Assembly: GCA_905215725.1 (NCBI GenBank)
Contig: CAJMRD010000087.1
Span: forward strand, 1-8,563
DNA from: an uncultured bacterium
GTDB taxonomy: Bacteria > Actinomycetota > Coriobacteriia > Coriobacteriales > Coriobacteriaceae
Direction: 5' to 3'
Length of the DNA stretch: 8,563 nt
Below, one piece after another: positions 1 to 5,637 of this stretch; position 1 is the first letter of the stretch, and each line of letters begins with the position of its first letter. The notes beneath the pieces are model-generated. The model did no database searches. It had not been told where the DNA came from and saw only the letters and a list, made by a program, of their open reading frames with translations. A program made the position numbers and the translations under genes.

Positions 1-233
1 CCATCACCTTTACCGCCGGCATCGGCGAGAACGACTGGTCGATCCGTAAGGCCTTCTGCGACTGCTTTGAGTGGCTGGGCGTGCGCATCGACAACAACAA
101 GAACCGCGAGGCCGTGGGCAACGGCCCGCAGGTCATCAGCGCCGCCGGTTCCGCCGTCACGGTCATGGTCATCCCCACCGACGAGGAATACATGATTGCC
201 CACGACGTCGAGCGTCTGACCAAGAACAACTAA
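1..233 (+). CDS. ackA: acetate kinase, C-terminal part (5' end outside window)
   Basis: Acetate kinase interconverts acetyl phosphate + ADP and acetate + ATP in the cytoplasm, the last step of the acetate fermentation branch. The visible frame begins with the codon at position 3 and gives 76 residues to TAA (231-233). It opens with ITFTAGIGEN, the conserved acetate kinase C-terminal nucleotide-site motif, and continues through a WLGVRID segment and the usual VMVIPTDEEYMIAHD tail. The family is about 400 residues long, so roughly four fifths of the gene lies upstream. A strong terminator follows 22 nt after the stop. Its partner pta lies downstream in the opposite direction, so the two cannot share a transcript. 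The identification is secure from the motif; only the beginning is missing. Confidence 0.95.
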   Translation, partial: ITFTAGIGENDWSIRKAFCDCFEWLGVRIDNNKNREAVGNGPQVISAAGSAVTVMVIPTDEEYMIAHDVERLTKNN

Positions 234-255
234 CGCGCGCATTTGCAAGTAAACG

Positions 256-291
256 AAAGGCCTCCAGAGCAACAGCTCCGGAGGCCTTTTT
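256..291 (+). terminator. Rho-independent terminator of ackA
   Basis: A 10-bp stem pairs AAAGGCCTCC (256-265) with GGAGGCCTTT (280-289). After one A/C mismatch it continues as 4 bp (GAGC/GCTC) closed by an AACA tetraloop. The 3' arm runs into five T residues (287-291). It sits 22 nt after the ackA stop. The A-rich 5' flank means it could also work on the opposite strand. Confidence 0.9.
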
Positions 292-307
292 GCTAGCAGG
301 CGGGCGG

Positions 308-493
308 CGGAAACTTTGTCCCATTTCGAGCACAAATTCTGGGACACGCTTTCCGGTTGAGGCACGTTGCGGAAAGTGCGACCCACAATAAAGCAAAATT
401 CCGTCCCAAAGTTTCCCAAACAGGCCCCAAGCGGAAGCCACATCCCACAATCCGCCTCCAAACTGGGATGTAGTTTCCGGCACAACAACCGCC
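308..493. repeat. three degenerate tandem 62-bp units, each with an inverted repeat or its remnant
   Basis: Units begin at 308, 370 and 432, an exact 62-bp period. Each has a 16-nt left arm starting CGGAA and ending CCCA, a 16-nt middle, a 16-nt right arm containing TTTCC at a fixed place, and a 14-nt unrelated spacer. In unit 1 the arms 308-323 and 340-355 pair 6 + 7 bp around a 3-nt internal mismatch. In unit 3 the arms 432-447 and 464-479 match at 14 of 16 positions. Unit 2 keeps only the outer GGAAA/TTTCC pairing, but its right arm (402-417) is complementary to the left arm of unit 1 over 10 bp (309-318 with 407-416). Stem positions 10 and 11 change from T-A and G-C in unit 1 to C-G and A-T in unit 3, so pairing is kept while sequence changes. 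A possible decayed fourth copy at 492-526 is too weak to claim. The period is not a multiple of three, which argues against a protein repeat. Function is unknown. Confidence 0.7.
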
Positions 494-641
494 GAAGCCC
501 ACCGGCCTTTCAATCTCCAAAGTGATCATCATCAGCAACGCCTGCGCTCCCAGCAACGGCACCCATCCATTCAGATTTTCAGCTCCAGCTCGTAGCCAAG
601 CCACCGTCCACCCCGGATTCTCTGATTGCTACGTGGCGGCA
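494..641. other. intergenic stretch with no recognisable feature
   Basis: No convincing coding frame, RNA gene or strong hairpin is visible between the 62-bp units and the palindrome that follows. Weak echoes of the preceding repeat unit (CTCCAAA near 515-521) hint that the array may once have been longer. Short open frames cross this stretch on both strands but lack a ribosome binding site and any recognisable protein character. Confidence 0.5.
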
Positions 642-768
642 GGGACCCTACAGGGTAAAGCTCTGAAAATATTCCGCAGGACGCATGAAACCCCCGCCGC
701 ACGAAGTGCGCAGCGGGGGTTTCATGCATGTCCGAGGACGTTTTCAGAGCTTTACCCTGTAGGGTCCC
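642..768. repeat. 127-bp nested palindrome with 28-bp perfect arms around a hairpin
   Basis: The outer arms 642-669 and 741-768 are perfect reverse complements over 28 bp. They start GGGACCCTACAGGG and end TCTGAAAA on the left side. Inside, after 13 nt on each side, lies a 15-bp perfect stem (683-697 with 713-727), topped by a 5-bp stem CGCAC/GTGCG with a GAA loop. Four extra pairs (679-682 with 730-733) bridge part of the spacer. Each outer arm also contains its own small palindrome ACCCT-AC-AGGGT. The element begins 15 nt past the pta stop codon. No flanking target-site duplication is visible. The same architecture recurs at 4426-4554. Confidence 0.9.
683..727 (-). terminator. probable pta terminator (core of the nested palindrome)
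   Basis: Read on the minus strand, this is a GC-rich 15-bp stem with CCCCCGC/GCGGGGG at its core, an upper 5-bp stem and TTTC in the 3' arm. It lies 56 nt after the pta stop. There is no long U tract directly after the stem, only TTT within it and an AATATTTT stretch further on, so strength is uncertain. The hairpin is nearly symmetric and could serve transcripts arriving from either side. Confidence 0.55.
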
Positions 769-783
769 GAGGGGATATGTCCG

Positions 784-1764
784 CTACTCAGCCATCTGGG
801 CCTGGACGGCGGTGATGGCCACGACACCCACGATGTCGTCGGCAGAGCAGCCGCGCGACAGATCGTTGACCGGCTTGGCGATGCCCTGCAGGATGGGGCC
901 GTAGGCGTCGGCGCCGGCGAAGCGCTGGACCAGCTTGTAGCCGATGTTGCCGGCCTCGAGGTCGGGGAACACGAGCACGTTGGCCTTGCCGGCAACGGAG
1001 GAGCCGGGAGCCTTGAGCTGGGCGACGGTGGGGACGATGGCGGCGTCGAGCTGCAGATCGCCGTCGATGGCGAGCTCGGGAGCTTTCTCCTTGCAGAACT
1101 TCACGGCCTCCTGGACCTTCTTGGCGACCTCGCCGCCGGCGGAGCCCATGGTGGAGTAGGAGAGCATGGCCACGTGCGGCTCAACGTTGCCCATGAAGGT
1201 GGACCAGGAGTGAGCGGAGGCGATGGCGATCTCGGAGAGCTCGTCGGAGGACGGGTTGATGTTGAGGCCGCAGTCGGCGAAGATCAGCGTGCCGTCGGTG
1301 CCGAACTGCGGGGTGTCGGTGCACATCACGAAGAAGGCCGAGACCAGCTTGGTGCCCGGGGCGGTCTTGAGGATCTGAAGCGCGGGGCGCAGGGTGTCGG
1401 CGGTGGAGTGGCAGGCGCCGGAGACCAGGCCGTCGGCATCGCCCATCTTGACCATCATGGTGCCAAAGTAGGTGGCGTCCATCACCTGGGCGCGAGCCTG
1501 CTCGATGGTAACGCCCTTCTTGGCGCGGAGCTCGGCAAACTTCTGCGCGTACTCCTCGTGCTTCTCGGCATTGCGCGGGTCGATGACGGTAGCGCCGGGA
1601 ACGTCGATCTCGTCGGGGTTGCCCAGGATGACGATCTTTGCCAGGCCCTCCTCGATGATCTTGGTGGCCGCGACGATGGTGCGCGGATCCTCGCCCTCGG
1701 GCAGGACGATCGTCTTAAGGTCGGCCTTGGCGGCAGACTTCATACGGTTTAGGAAATCGCTCAT
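784..1764 (-). CDS. pta: phosphate acetyltransferase, short form
   Basis: Phosphotransacetylase converts acetyl-CoA + phosphate to acetyl phosphate + CoA, feeding acetate kinase for ATP formation during fermentation. The 326-residue protein is the short, single-domain type, without the N-terminal P-loop and DRTGG regions of the enterobacterial enzyme. Characteristic segments are DADGLVSGACHSTADT (109-124), SYSTMGSAGG (202-211), FPDLEAGNIGYKL (266-278) and GPILQGIAKPVNDLSRG (289-305). Ser303, Arg304 and Asp310 match the spacing of the catalytic Ser309, Arg310 and Asp316 of the Methanosarcina enzyme. The ATG at 1764 has AAGGAG four bases upstream (1769-1774), which fixes the start. It is transcribed towards ackA, an unusual arrangement because the two are commonly co-directional neighbours. 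A TATAAT box at 1892-1897 (-) may be its promoter. Confidence 0.97.
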   Translation of the reverse strand: MSDFLNRMKSAAKADLKTIVLPEGEDPRTIVAATKIIEEGLAKIVILGNPDEIDVPGATVIDPRNAEKHEEYAQKFAELRAKKGVTIEQARAQVMDATYFGTMMVKMGDADGLVSGACHSTADTLRPALQILKTAPGTKLVSAFFVMCTDTPQFGTDGTLIFADCGLNINPSSDELSEIAIASAHSWSTFMGNVEPHVAMLSYSTMGSAGGEVAKKVQEAVKFCKEKAPELAIDGDLQLDAAIVPTVAQLKAPGSSVAGKANVLVFPDLEAGNIGYKLVQRFAGADAYGPILQGIAKPVNDLSRGCSADDIVGVVAITAVQAQMAE

Positions 1765-1816
1765 GTTACTCCTTACAAGCGTTTCGCTAAGCTCCAGGCG
1801 CCCGGCTGTTCACGAA

Positions 1817-1839
1817 TAAACCCGCTGCTAGCGGGTTTA
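1817..1839 (-). promoter_or_regulatory. hairpin in the pta leader
   Basis: A perfect 10-bp inverted repeat, TAAACCCGCT/AGCGGGTTTA, with a 3-nt loop lies 53 nt before the pta start codon. On the minus strand it is followed by TTCG, giving a short T-rich exit (GGGTTTATT), so it could act as a weak attenuator. It could equally be a dimeric-protein operator or an mRNA-stabilising stem. Nothing in the sequence decides between these. Confidence 0.5.
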
Positions 1840-1891
1840 CCTTTCAATTATGTTCGCCGCGGTGCTTGAGCTTTCCTTGTGTGGCAAGCTC

Positions 1892-1897
1892 ATTATA
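1892..1897 (-). promoter_or_regulatory. candidate -10 box for pta
   Basis: The minus strand reads a perfect TATAAT here, which would give a leader of about 120 nt before the pta ATG. No good -35 hexamer is present at 16-18 bp spacing, so the call rests on the -10 box and its location in the divergent intergenic region. Confidence 0.5.
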
Positions 1898-1911
1898 GGA
1901 CGCATTAGCGC

Positions 1912-1917
1912 TATAAT
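1912..1917 (+). promoter_or_regulatory. candidate -10 box for glf and the glycosyltransferase
   Basis: A perfect TATAAT on the plus strand, about 80 bp before the glf start, with no convincing -35. It mirrors the minus-strand box: ATTATAG (1892-1898) and CTATAAT (1911-1917) form a 7-bp inverted repeat separated by 12 bp. Polymerases bound for the two directions would therefore overlap. Confidence 0.5.
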
Positions 1918-1933
1918 CGCTCTGATAAATATG

Positions 1934-1981
1934 TCTCGAAGAATGTTCGAGAAAAGCCCAGCTAACGAGCCCGTGGCTTTT
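1934..1981 (+). promoter_or_regulatory. two consecutive hairpins in the glf leader
   Basis: The first hairpin pairs TCTCGAA (1934-1940) with TTCGAGA (1946-1952) around a 5-nt loop. The second pairs AAAAGCC (1952-1958) with GGCTTTT (1975-1981), with a small GCT/AGC stem inside its 16-nt loop and four T residues at the end. The second ends just three bases before the glf ribosome binding site AAGGAG (1985-1990), so it could limit transcription or translation. Whether it regulates anything is inference. Confidence 0.4.
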
Positions 1982-1995
1982 GACAAGGAGTATCG

Positions 1996-3198
1996 ATGCA
2001 GATTACCTCAGGCCTGCCTGAAGGCTTTAACGCCGGCGCGTACGACATGATTGTCGTCGGTGCTGGATATGCCGGTGCCGTTTGCGCCCGCCGTCTTGCC
2101 GAGACCATCGGCTATCGTGTTGCCGTTTTGGAGCGCCGTAGCCACATTGCGGGCAATGCCTATGACTGCACTGATGAGGCCGGAATCCTGATTCACGAGT
2201 ACGGTCCGCATATCTATCACACCTTTAACGAGCGCGTGCACAATTTCCTGTCGCGCTTTACCAAGTGGACGGATTATCAGCACAAGGTGCTCGCCAACAT
2301 CAACGGTACCCTTATGCCCGTGCCCTTCAACCATGCGAGTCTCAAGCTCGCCTTTGGTGACGAGCGCGGCGAGGAGCTGTATCAGAAGCTCGTGGAGACC
2401 TTTGGCAAGGATGTCAAGGTGCCCATTATGGAGCTGCGTAAGAAGAACGACCCCGACTTGGCCGAGGTCGCCGATTACGTCTACGAGAACGTCTTTTTGC
2501 ATTACACCATGAAGCAGTGGGGCCAGACGCCCGATCAGATCGATCCCTCGATCACCGGCCGCGTTCCCGTCTTTGTGGGCGATGATGACCGCTACTTCCC
2601 GCAAGCCCCCTTCCAGGGCATGCCGCAGGAGGGCTACACGGCGCTCTTTGAGCACATGCTCGACCACGACCTGATCGACGTGTTCTGCGACGTGGACGCC
2701 CGCGATCTCTTTGAGATCGACGAGACCACCGTCAAGATCGACGGCAAGGTCTATGGTGGCGAGATTGTCTATACCGGTCCACTCGACGAGCTGTTCAACC
2801 TCGACTTGGGTGCGTTGCCGTACCGCACGCTCGATATGAAGTTCGAGACGCTCGATATGGACCAGTTCCAGCCCGTGGGCACCGTCAACTACACCACGAG
2901 CGAGGACTACACGCGCATCACCGAGTTCAAGAACATGACCGGTCAGGTCCTGCCCGGCAAGACCACCATCATGAAGGAGTACTCCAAGGCCTATACGCCC
3001 GGCTCGGGCGAGACGCCGTACTACGCCATTCTTGAGCCCGAGAACCGTGAGCTCTATGAGCGCTATCTTGAGCGCGTCCAGAACCTGACGAACTTCCACC
3101 CGGTGGGTCGTCTGGCCGAGTATCGTTACTACGATATGGACGCCGTGACCAATTCTGCCCTCGATCTTTCGGATGAGATTATCGCCTGCCATGCATAA
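1996..3198 (+). CDS. glf: UDP-galactopyranose mutase
   Basis: This FAD-dependent cytoplasmic enzyme interconverts UDP-galactopyranose and UDP-galactofuranose, the donor for galactofuranose-containing surface glycans. The 400-residue product is close to the usual 365-400. The FAD-binding VVGAGYAGAV lies at 20-29 (Gly22, Gly24, Gly27). ERRSHIAGNAYD (46-57) and YGPHIYHTF (69-77) are hallmark substrate and FAD segments. YTMKQWG (170-176) holds the conserved substrate-stacking Trp175. VYTGPLDELF (258-267) and the C-terminal GRLAEYRYYDMDAV (371-384) complete the family signature. AAGGAG at 1985-1990, five bases before the ATG, supports this start; an internal ATG at 2047 lacks a binding site. The last 8 bp overlap the next gene, indicating one operon and probably joint use of the product sugar. 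Confidence 0.97.
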   Translation: MQITSGLPEGFNAGAYDMIVVGAGYAGAVCARRLAETIGYRVAVLERRSHIAGNAYDCTDEAGILIHEYGPHIYHTFNERVHNFLSRFTKWTDYQHKVLANINGTLMPVPFNHASLKLAFGDERGEELYQKLVETFGKDVKVPIMELRKKNDPDLAEVADYVYENVFLHYTMKQWGQTPDQIDPSITGRVPVFVGDDDRYFPQAPFQGMPQEGYTALFEHMLDHDLIDVFCDVDARDLFEIDETTVKIDGKVYGGEIVYTGPLDELFNLDLGALPYRTLDMKFETLDMDQFQPVGTVNYTTSEDYTRITEFKNMTGQVLPGKTTIMKEYSKAYTPGSGETPYYAILEPENRELYERYLERVQNLTNFHPVGRLAEYRYYDMDAVTNSALDLSDEIIACHA

Positions 3199-4222
3199 AG
3201 TCATAACATTCGGTATTCCCTCGTATAACGCCGCCAAGGACATGGACCATTGCATCACCTCCATCTTGGAGGGGAGCAATTACGCTACCGATATCGAGAT
3301 TATCGTGGTGGACGACGGCTCCAAGGACGAGACGGCCGATAAGGCCGATGAGTGGGAGGCACGTTATCCTGGAATCATCCGCGCGGTGCACCAGGAGAAT
3401 GGCGGTCACGGTATTGCCGTCCTTTCGGGTCTGCGCGAGGCGCAGGGCACCTACTACAAGGTTGTCGACTCGGACGACTGGCTTGACGGCGCTGCCCTTT
3501 CGACCATGCTGTCGATTCTGCGTGGCTTTGAGGAGCGCGACCAGCGCGTTGACCTGTTTATCTCGAACTACGTGTACGAGAAGGTTTACGAGGGCACGCA
3601 TACCGCTATTGGCTACAAATTTGCCCTGCCGCGCAAAAAGATCTTTTCCTGGGATCAGATCGGTCATTTCCGCCTGGACCAGAACCTTCTCATGCACAGC
3701 CTGTGCTATCGCACGGATGTGCTGCGCGAGTCCAACCTTCCCATGCCGCCGCACACGTTCTATGTGGACAACATCTACGCCTACGTGCCGCTGCCGCGTT
3801 GCAAGACCATGTACTACGCCGACATCGACCTCTACCGCTACTTTATCGGTCGCGAGGGCCAGAGCGTCAACGAGGCAACGATGGTCAAGCGTCTGGACCA
3901 GCAGTTCCGTGTTACGCGTATCATGATGGAGTCGTACCACTTGTACAGCGATGTTGGGTCGTCGCGCCTGCGTTCGTACATGATGGGCTACTTCACCATG
4001 ATGATGGCGATCTGCTCGGTGCTTACCAAGCTTTCCGAGGAAGATTGCGCCGACGAGCGCCTAAAGACGCTGTGGAATGATTTGAAGGCCTATGACGAGC
4101 GCATGTATCGTCGTGCCCGCTACGGCGTGGTCGGGTTCTTCACCAATCTGCGCGGTCGTGCCGGTGACAAAACCACACTCGGCCTATACCGTCTTGCCTC
4201 AAAGATCTTCAAATTCAACTAG
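3191..4222 (+). CDS. family 2 (GT-A) glycosyltransferase, possibly a galactofuranosyltransferase
   Basis: The N-terminal half is a GT2 catalytic domain: TFGIPSYNA (6-14), the nucleotide-binding VVDDGS (39-44) and the metal/substrate motif VVDSDDW (91-97). The C-terminal half (about 120-343) lacks clear membrane spans and ends in a basic, aromatic tail with SKIFKFN. No signal peptide is evident, so it probably acts on the inner membrane face or in the cytosol. The chosen ATG at 3191 overlaps the glf stop by 8 bp and starts the protein immediately before the conserved ITFGIPSYN strand. An in-frame ATG at 3173 would add six residues, and neither start has a strong binding site (GGATGAG at 3171-3177 is 13 bp before 3191). 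Linkage to glf suggests a UDP-galactofuranose donor, but sugar and acceptor cannot be read from the sequence. Confidence 0.92.
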   Translation: MHKVITFGIPSYNAAKDMDHCITSILEGSNYATDIEIIVVDDGSKDETADKADEWEARYPGIIRAVHQENGGHGIAVLSGLREAQGTYYKVVDSDDWLDGAALSTMLSILRGFEERDQRVDLFISNYVYEKVYEGTHTAIGYKFALPRKKIFSWDQIGHFRLDQNLLMHSLCYRTDVLRESNLPMPPHTFYVDNIYAYVPLPRCKTMYYADIDLYRYFIGREGQSVNEATMVKRLDQQFRVTRIMMESYHLYSDVGSSRLRSYMMGYFTMMMAICSVLTKLSEEDCADERLKTLWNDLKAYDERMYRRARYGVVGFFTNLRGRAGDKTTLGLYRLASKIFKFN

Positions 4223-4254
4223 CTGCTGAGTAATCGCTGCTGATAGGTTGACTG

Positions 4255-4332
4255 GGCCCCTTGGCCTTTAGTTTGCTACTGCGAACAGTCCTGCTCGCGC
4301 GGAACTTGTATCAAACTAAAGGCCAAGGGGCC
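4255..4332. repeat. inverted repeat with 21-bp perfect arms, possible glycosyltransferase terminator
   Basis: Arms 4255-4275 and 4312-4332 are perfect reverse complements over 21 bp, beginning GGCCCCTTGGCC. After one mismatch three more pairs form (4277-4279 with 4308-4310). The 30-odd nt inside contain a weak GCGA/TCGC stem. The element starts 32 nt after the glycosyltransferase stop, where a terminator is expected, but no U tract follows on the plus strand. The inner arm ends resemble those of the neighbouring palindrome (10 of 13 positions: GGCCTTTAGTTTG and GGCATTACGTTTG). Confidence 0.8.
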
Positions 4333-4357
4333 TCTGCTATAAGAATCGATTGTCAGG

Positions 4358-4393
4358 TTATTTGAATTTGAAGATCTTCGAAGCGCGGTACAC
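4358..4393 (-). pseudogene. possible relic of a reversed glycosyltransferase C-terminus
   Basis: The minus strand reads VYRASKIFKFK then TAA (4358-4360), closely matching the end LYRLASKIFKFN of the upstream glycosyltransferase. At DNA level, 4362-4378 is the exact reverse complement of 4202-4218 (17 bp), inside that gene's last codons. The frame is stopped by a TAA at 4415-4417, so at most 18 codons survive. It may be the decayed end of a second, convergent glycosyltransferase gene, or a short inverted duplication. It is too short to be certain. Confidence 0.35.
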
Positions 4394-4425
4394 AGGGGCC
4401 TGGGCTGAAAAGAATTAGGTTGGAA

Positions 4426-4554
4426 GTCGGTCGGAGGCGGGCGGGCATTACGTTTGTCGCGAGTTCCGCATGCAAAGAAGGCCACTTAATGTGGCCTTCG
4501 TCTTGCATAGGACTGTAGAGCAGCAAACGTAACGCCCGCCCGTCTCCGACCGAC
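4426..4554. repeat. 129-bp nested palindrome with 31-bp arms around a terminator hairpin
   Basis: Arms 4426-4456 and 4524-4554 match as reverse complements at 29 of 31 positions. The two exceptions (4437/4543 and 4447/4533) would each be G-U pairs in the transcript of one strand or the other. Spacers of 13 and 15 nt lead to a central hairpin at 4470-4508. The outer edge lies 11 nt after the peptidase stop codon. Size, spacers and position mirror the palindrome at 642-768, although the arm sequences differ. No direct repeats flank it. Confidence 0.88.
4470..4508 (-). terminator. terminator of the P1-family peptidase gene
   Basis: A perfect 9-bp stem GAAGGCCAC/GTGGCCTTC (4477-4485 with 4491-4499) with a 5-nt loop is extended, past a small internal loop, by ATGCAA/TTGCAT (4470-4475 with 4503-4508). 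On the minus strand the 9-bp stem runs directly into TTTGCAT. It lies 57 nt after the peptidase stop. Confidence 0.65.
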
Positions 4555-4565
4555 GGTCGAGTGGA

Positions 4566-5567
4566 CTACTTCGCGGCGCCGGGGATGCTGTGGGAGGTTT
4601 TGGCGGTTTTGGCTCCGTTTACGATGGCAGTTTCCAGGGCCCTTACTGCGAGCATGCCCAGCAGGTCTAGGGGAACGGCGGCGCTTGCCTGGGCGCCCAG
4701 TTTGCCGCTGGCGAGGGTGTAGATGGTGTCGCCGTCGTTGGTGGTGTGCGTGGGACGGATGGCGTGTGCGTAGGCGTCTGCGGCCATCTGGGAGACCTTG
4801 GTGGCTTGTGCCTTAGTGAGTTCCACGTTGGTGATGATGCAACTGATGGTGGTGTTGGTGCGGTCGAGCGGCATCTGCATGGATCCGGCGGCGGCAAAGG
4901 CTGCGAGTTCCATGTCGACGATCTGGTCGCTATCGGCTGCGGCGCGCATGCCGGCGACCCACTCGCCGGTGAAGGGGTCGACAACGTTGCCGCAGGCGTT
5001 GACCGAGACCACGGCGCCCACCTTGACGGGACCGAGTGCCACGGCGGCAGCTCCAAGACCGGCCTTCATGCAGGTGGCAGGCCCCATGAGCTTACCCACG
5101 GTGGCGCCCGTGCCGGCGCCTACGTTGCCCTGTTCGAGCTTGGTGGGGGTGTGGTCGAGTGCTTCGCGCACGGCGGCGATGCCGGCCTCAATGTCGGGGC
5201 GCACGGTGGGGTCGCCAAAGGCAAGGTCGAAGATACAGCTGGAGCACACGATAGGCACCTGCGTGGGGCCGACGGGAAGGCCGATGCCGCGGCTCTCAAG
5301 CTCGCGAGCGACGCCGCTTGCAGCTTCGAGGCCAAAGGCCGATCCGCCCGAAAGGCAGACGGCGTGGACCTTGTCGACGGTGTTCTCGGGTCGTAGCAGG
5401 TCGGTCTCGCGCGAAGCGGGAGCGCCACCGCGTACGTCAACGCCGCCGGTGGCGCCCTCGGGTGCCACGATTACGGTGCAACCGGTGCCGGCCTCCTCGT
5501 CCGTATAGTTGCCATAGCAAAAGCCATCGACATCGCAGACGTCAATGGCCTCGAGCAGTGTATCCAT
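4566..5567 (-). CDS. P1/S58-family aminopeptidase (DmpA/NylC-like, self-cleaving)
   Basis: Members of this family are N-terminal-nucleophile hydrolases that cut themselves into two chains and act as aminopeptidases, D-esterases or amidases on small substrates. The 333-residue product shows the family blocks GGAPASRETDLLRPENTV (47-64), AVCLSGGSAFGLEAA (69-83), NVGAGTGATVGKL (148-160) and NACGNVVDPFTGEW (190-203). The segment DRTNTTISCIITN (235-247) matches the processing site, giving predicted cleavage between Asn238 and Thr239 with Thr239 as nucleophile, as known for NylC. There is no signal peptide, so it is probably cytoplasmic. The ATG at 5567 is preceded by AGGAG six bases away. A terminator-like hairpin separates it from maf upstream, so it probably has its own promoter. 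The natural substrate cannot be inferred. Confidence 0.93.
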   Translation of the reverse strand: MDTLLEAIDVCDVDGFCYGNYTDEEAGTGCTVIVAPEGATGGVDVRGGAPASRETDLLRPENTVDKVHAVCLSGGSAFGLEAASGVARELESRGIGLPVGPTQVPIVCSSCIFDLAFGDPTVRPDIEAGIAAVREALDHTPTKLEQGNVGAGTGATVGKLMGPATCMKAGLGAAAVALGPVKVGAVVSVNACGNVVDPFTGEWVAGMRAAADSDQIVDMELAAFAAAGSMQMPLDRTNTTISCIITNVELTKAQATKVSQMAADAYAHAIRPTHTTNDGDTIYTLASGKLGAQASAAVPLDLLGMLAVRALETAIVNGAKTAKTSHSIPGAAK

Positions 5568-5637
5568 GTTTAACTCCTATCGGTTTTCCGCCGCGCCTTG
5601 TGCCCGGTCGGGATCCGTACGGTACGCCAAAATTGTA

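Noticed and set aside
308..493. CRISPR-like array
   Set aside because: The repeated parts are degenerate inverted arms rather than identical direct repeats, there are only three units, and no cas gene is present.
169..604. Overlapping minus-strand open frames across the ackA terminator and the 62-bp units
   Set aside because: They cross a strong terminator and repeats whose 62-bp period breaks the frame. No ribosome binding site or conserved motif was seen.
642..768. Miniature transposable element (terminal inverted repeats with short interior)
   Set aside because: Size and arms fit, but no flanking target-site duplication is visible and the centre is a terminator-like hairpin placed just after a stop codon. 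Kept as a palindrome of unknown origin.
1174..1752. Plus-strand open frame opposite pta
   Set aside because: Antisense of a confidently identified gene in GC-rich codons, with a Gly/Val/Asp-rich product typical of shadow translation.
2008..3279. Long open frame on the minus strand opposite glf (423 codons)
   Set aside because: It is the antisense shadow of glf. The plus strand carries clear FAD-binding and mutase motifs, while the antisense product matches no family and has no ribosome binding site.
3179..3940. Minus-strand frame opposite the glycosyltransferase
   Set aside because: Shadow of the GT2 gene, whose DDGS and DSDD motifs are on the plus strand.
4276..4485. 69-codon minus-strand open frame in the 4223-4565 gap
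   Set aside because: It runs through both palindromes, has no ribosome binding site, and its composition looks random.
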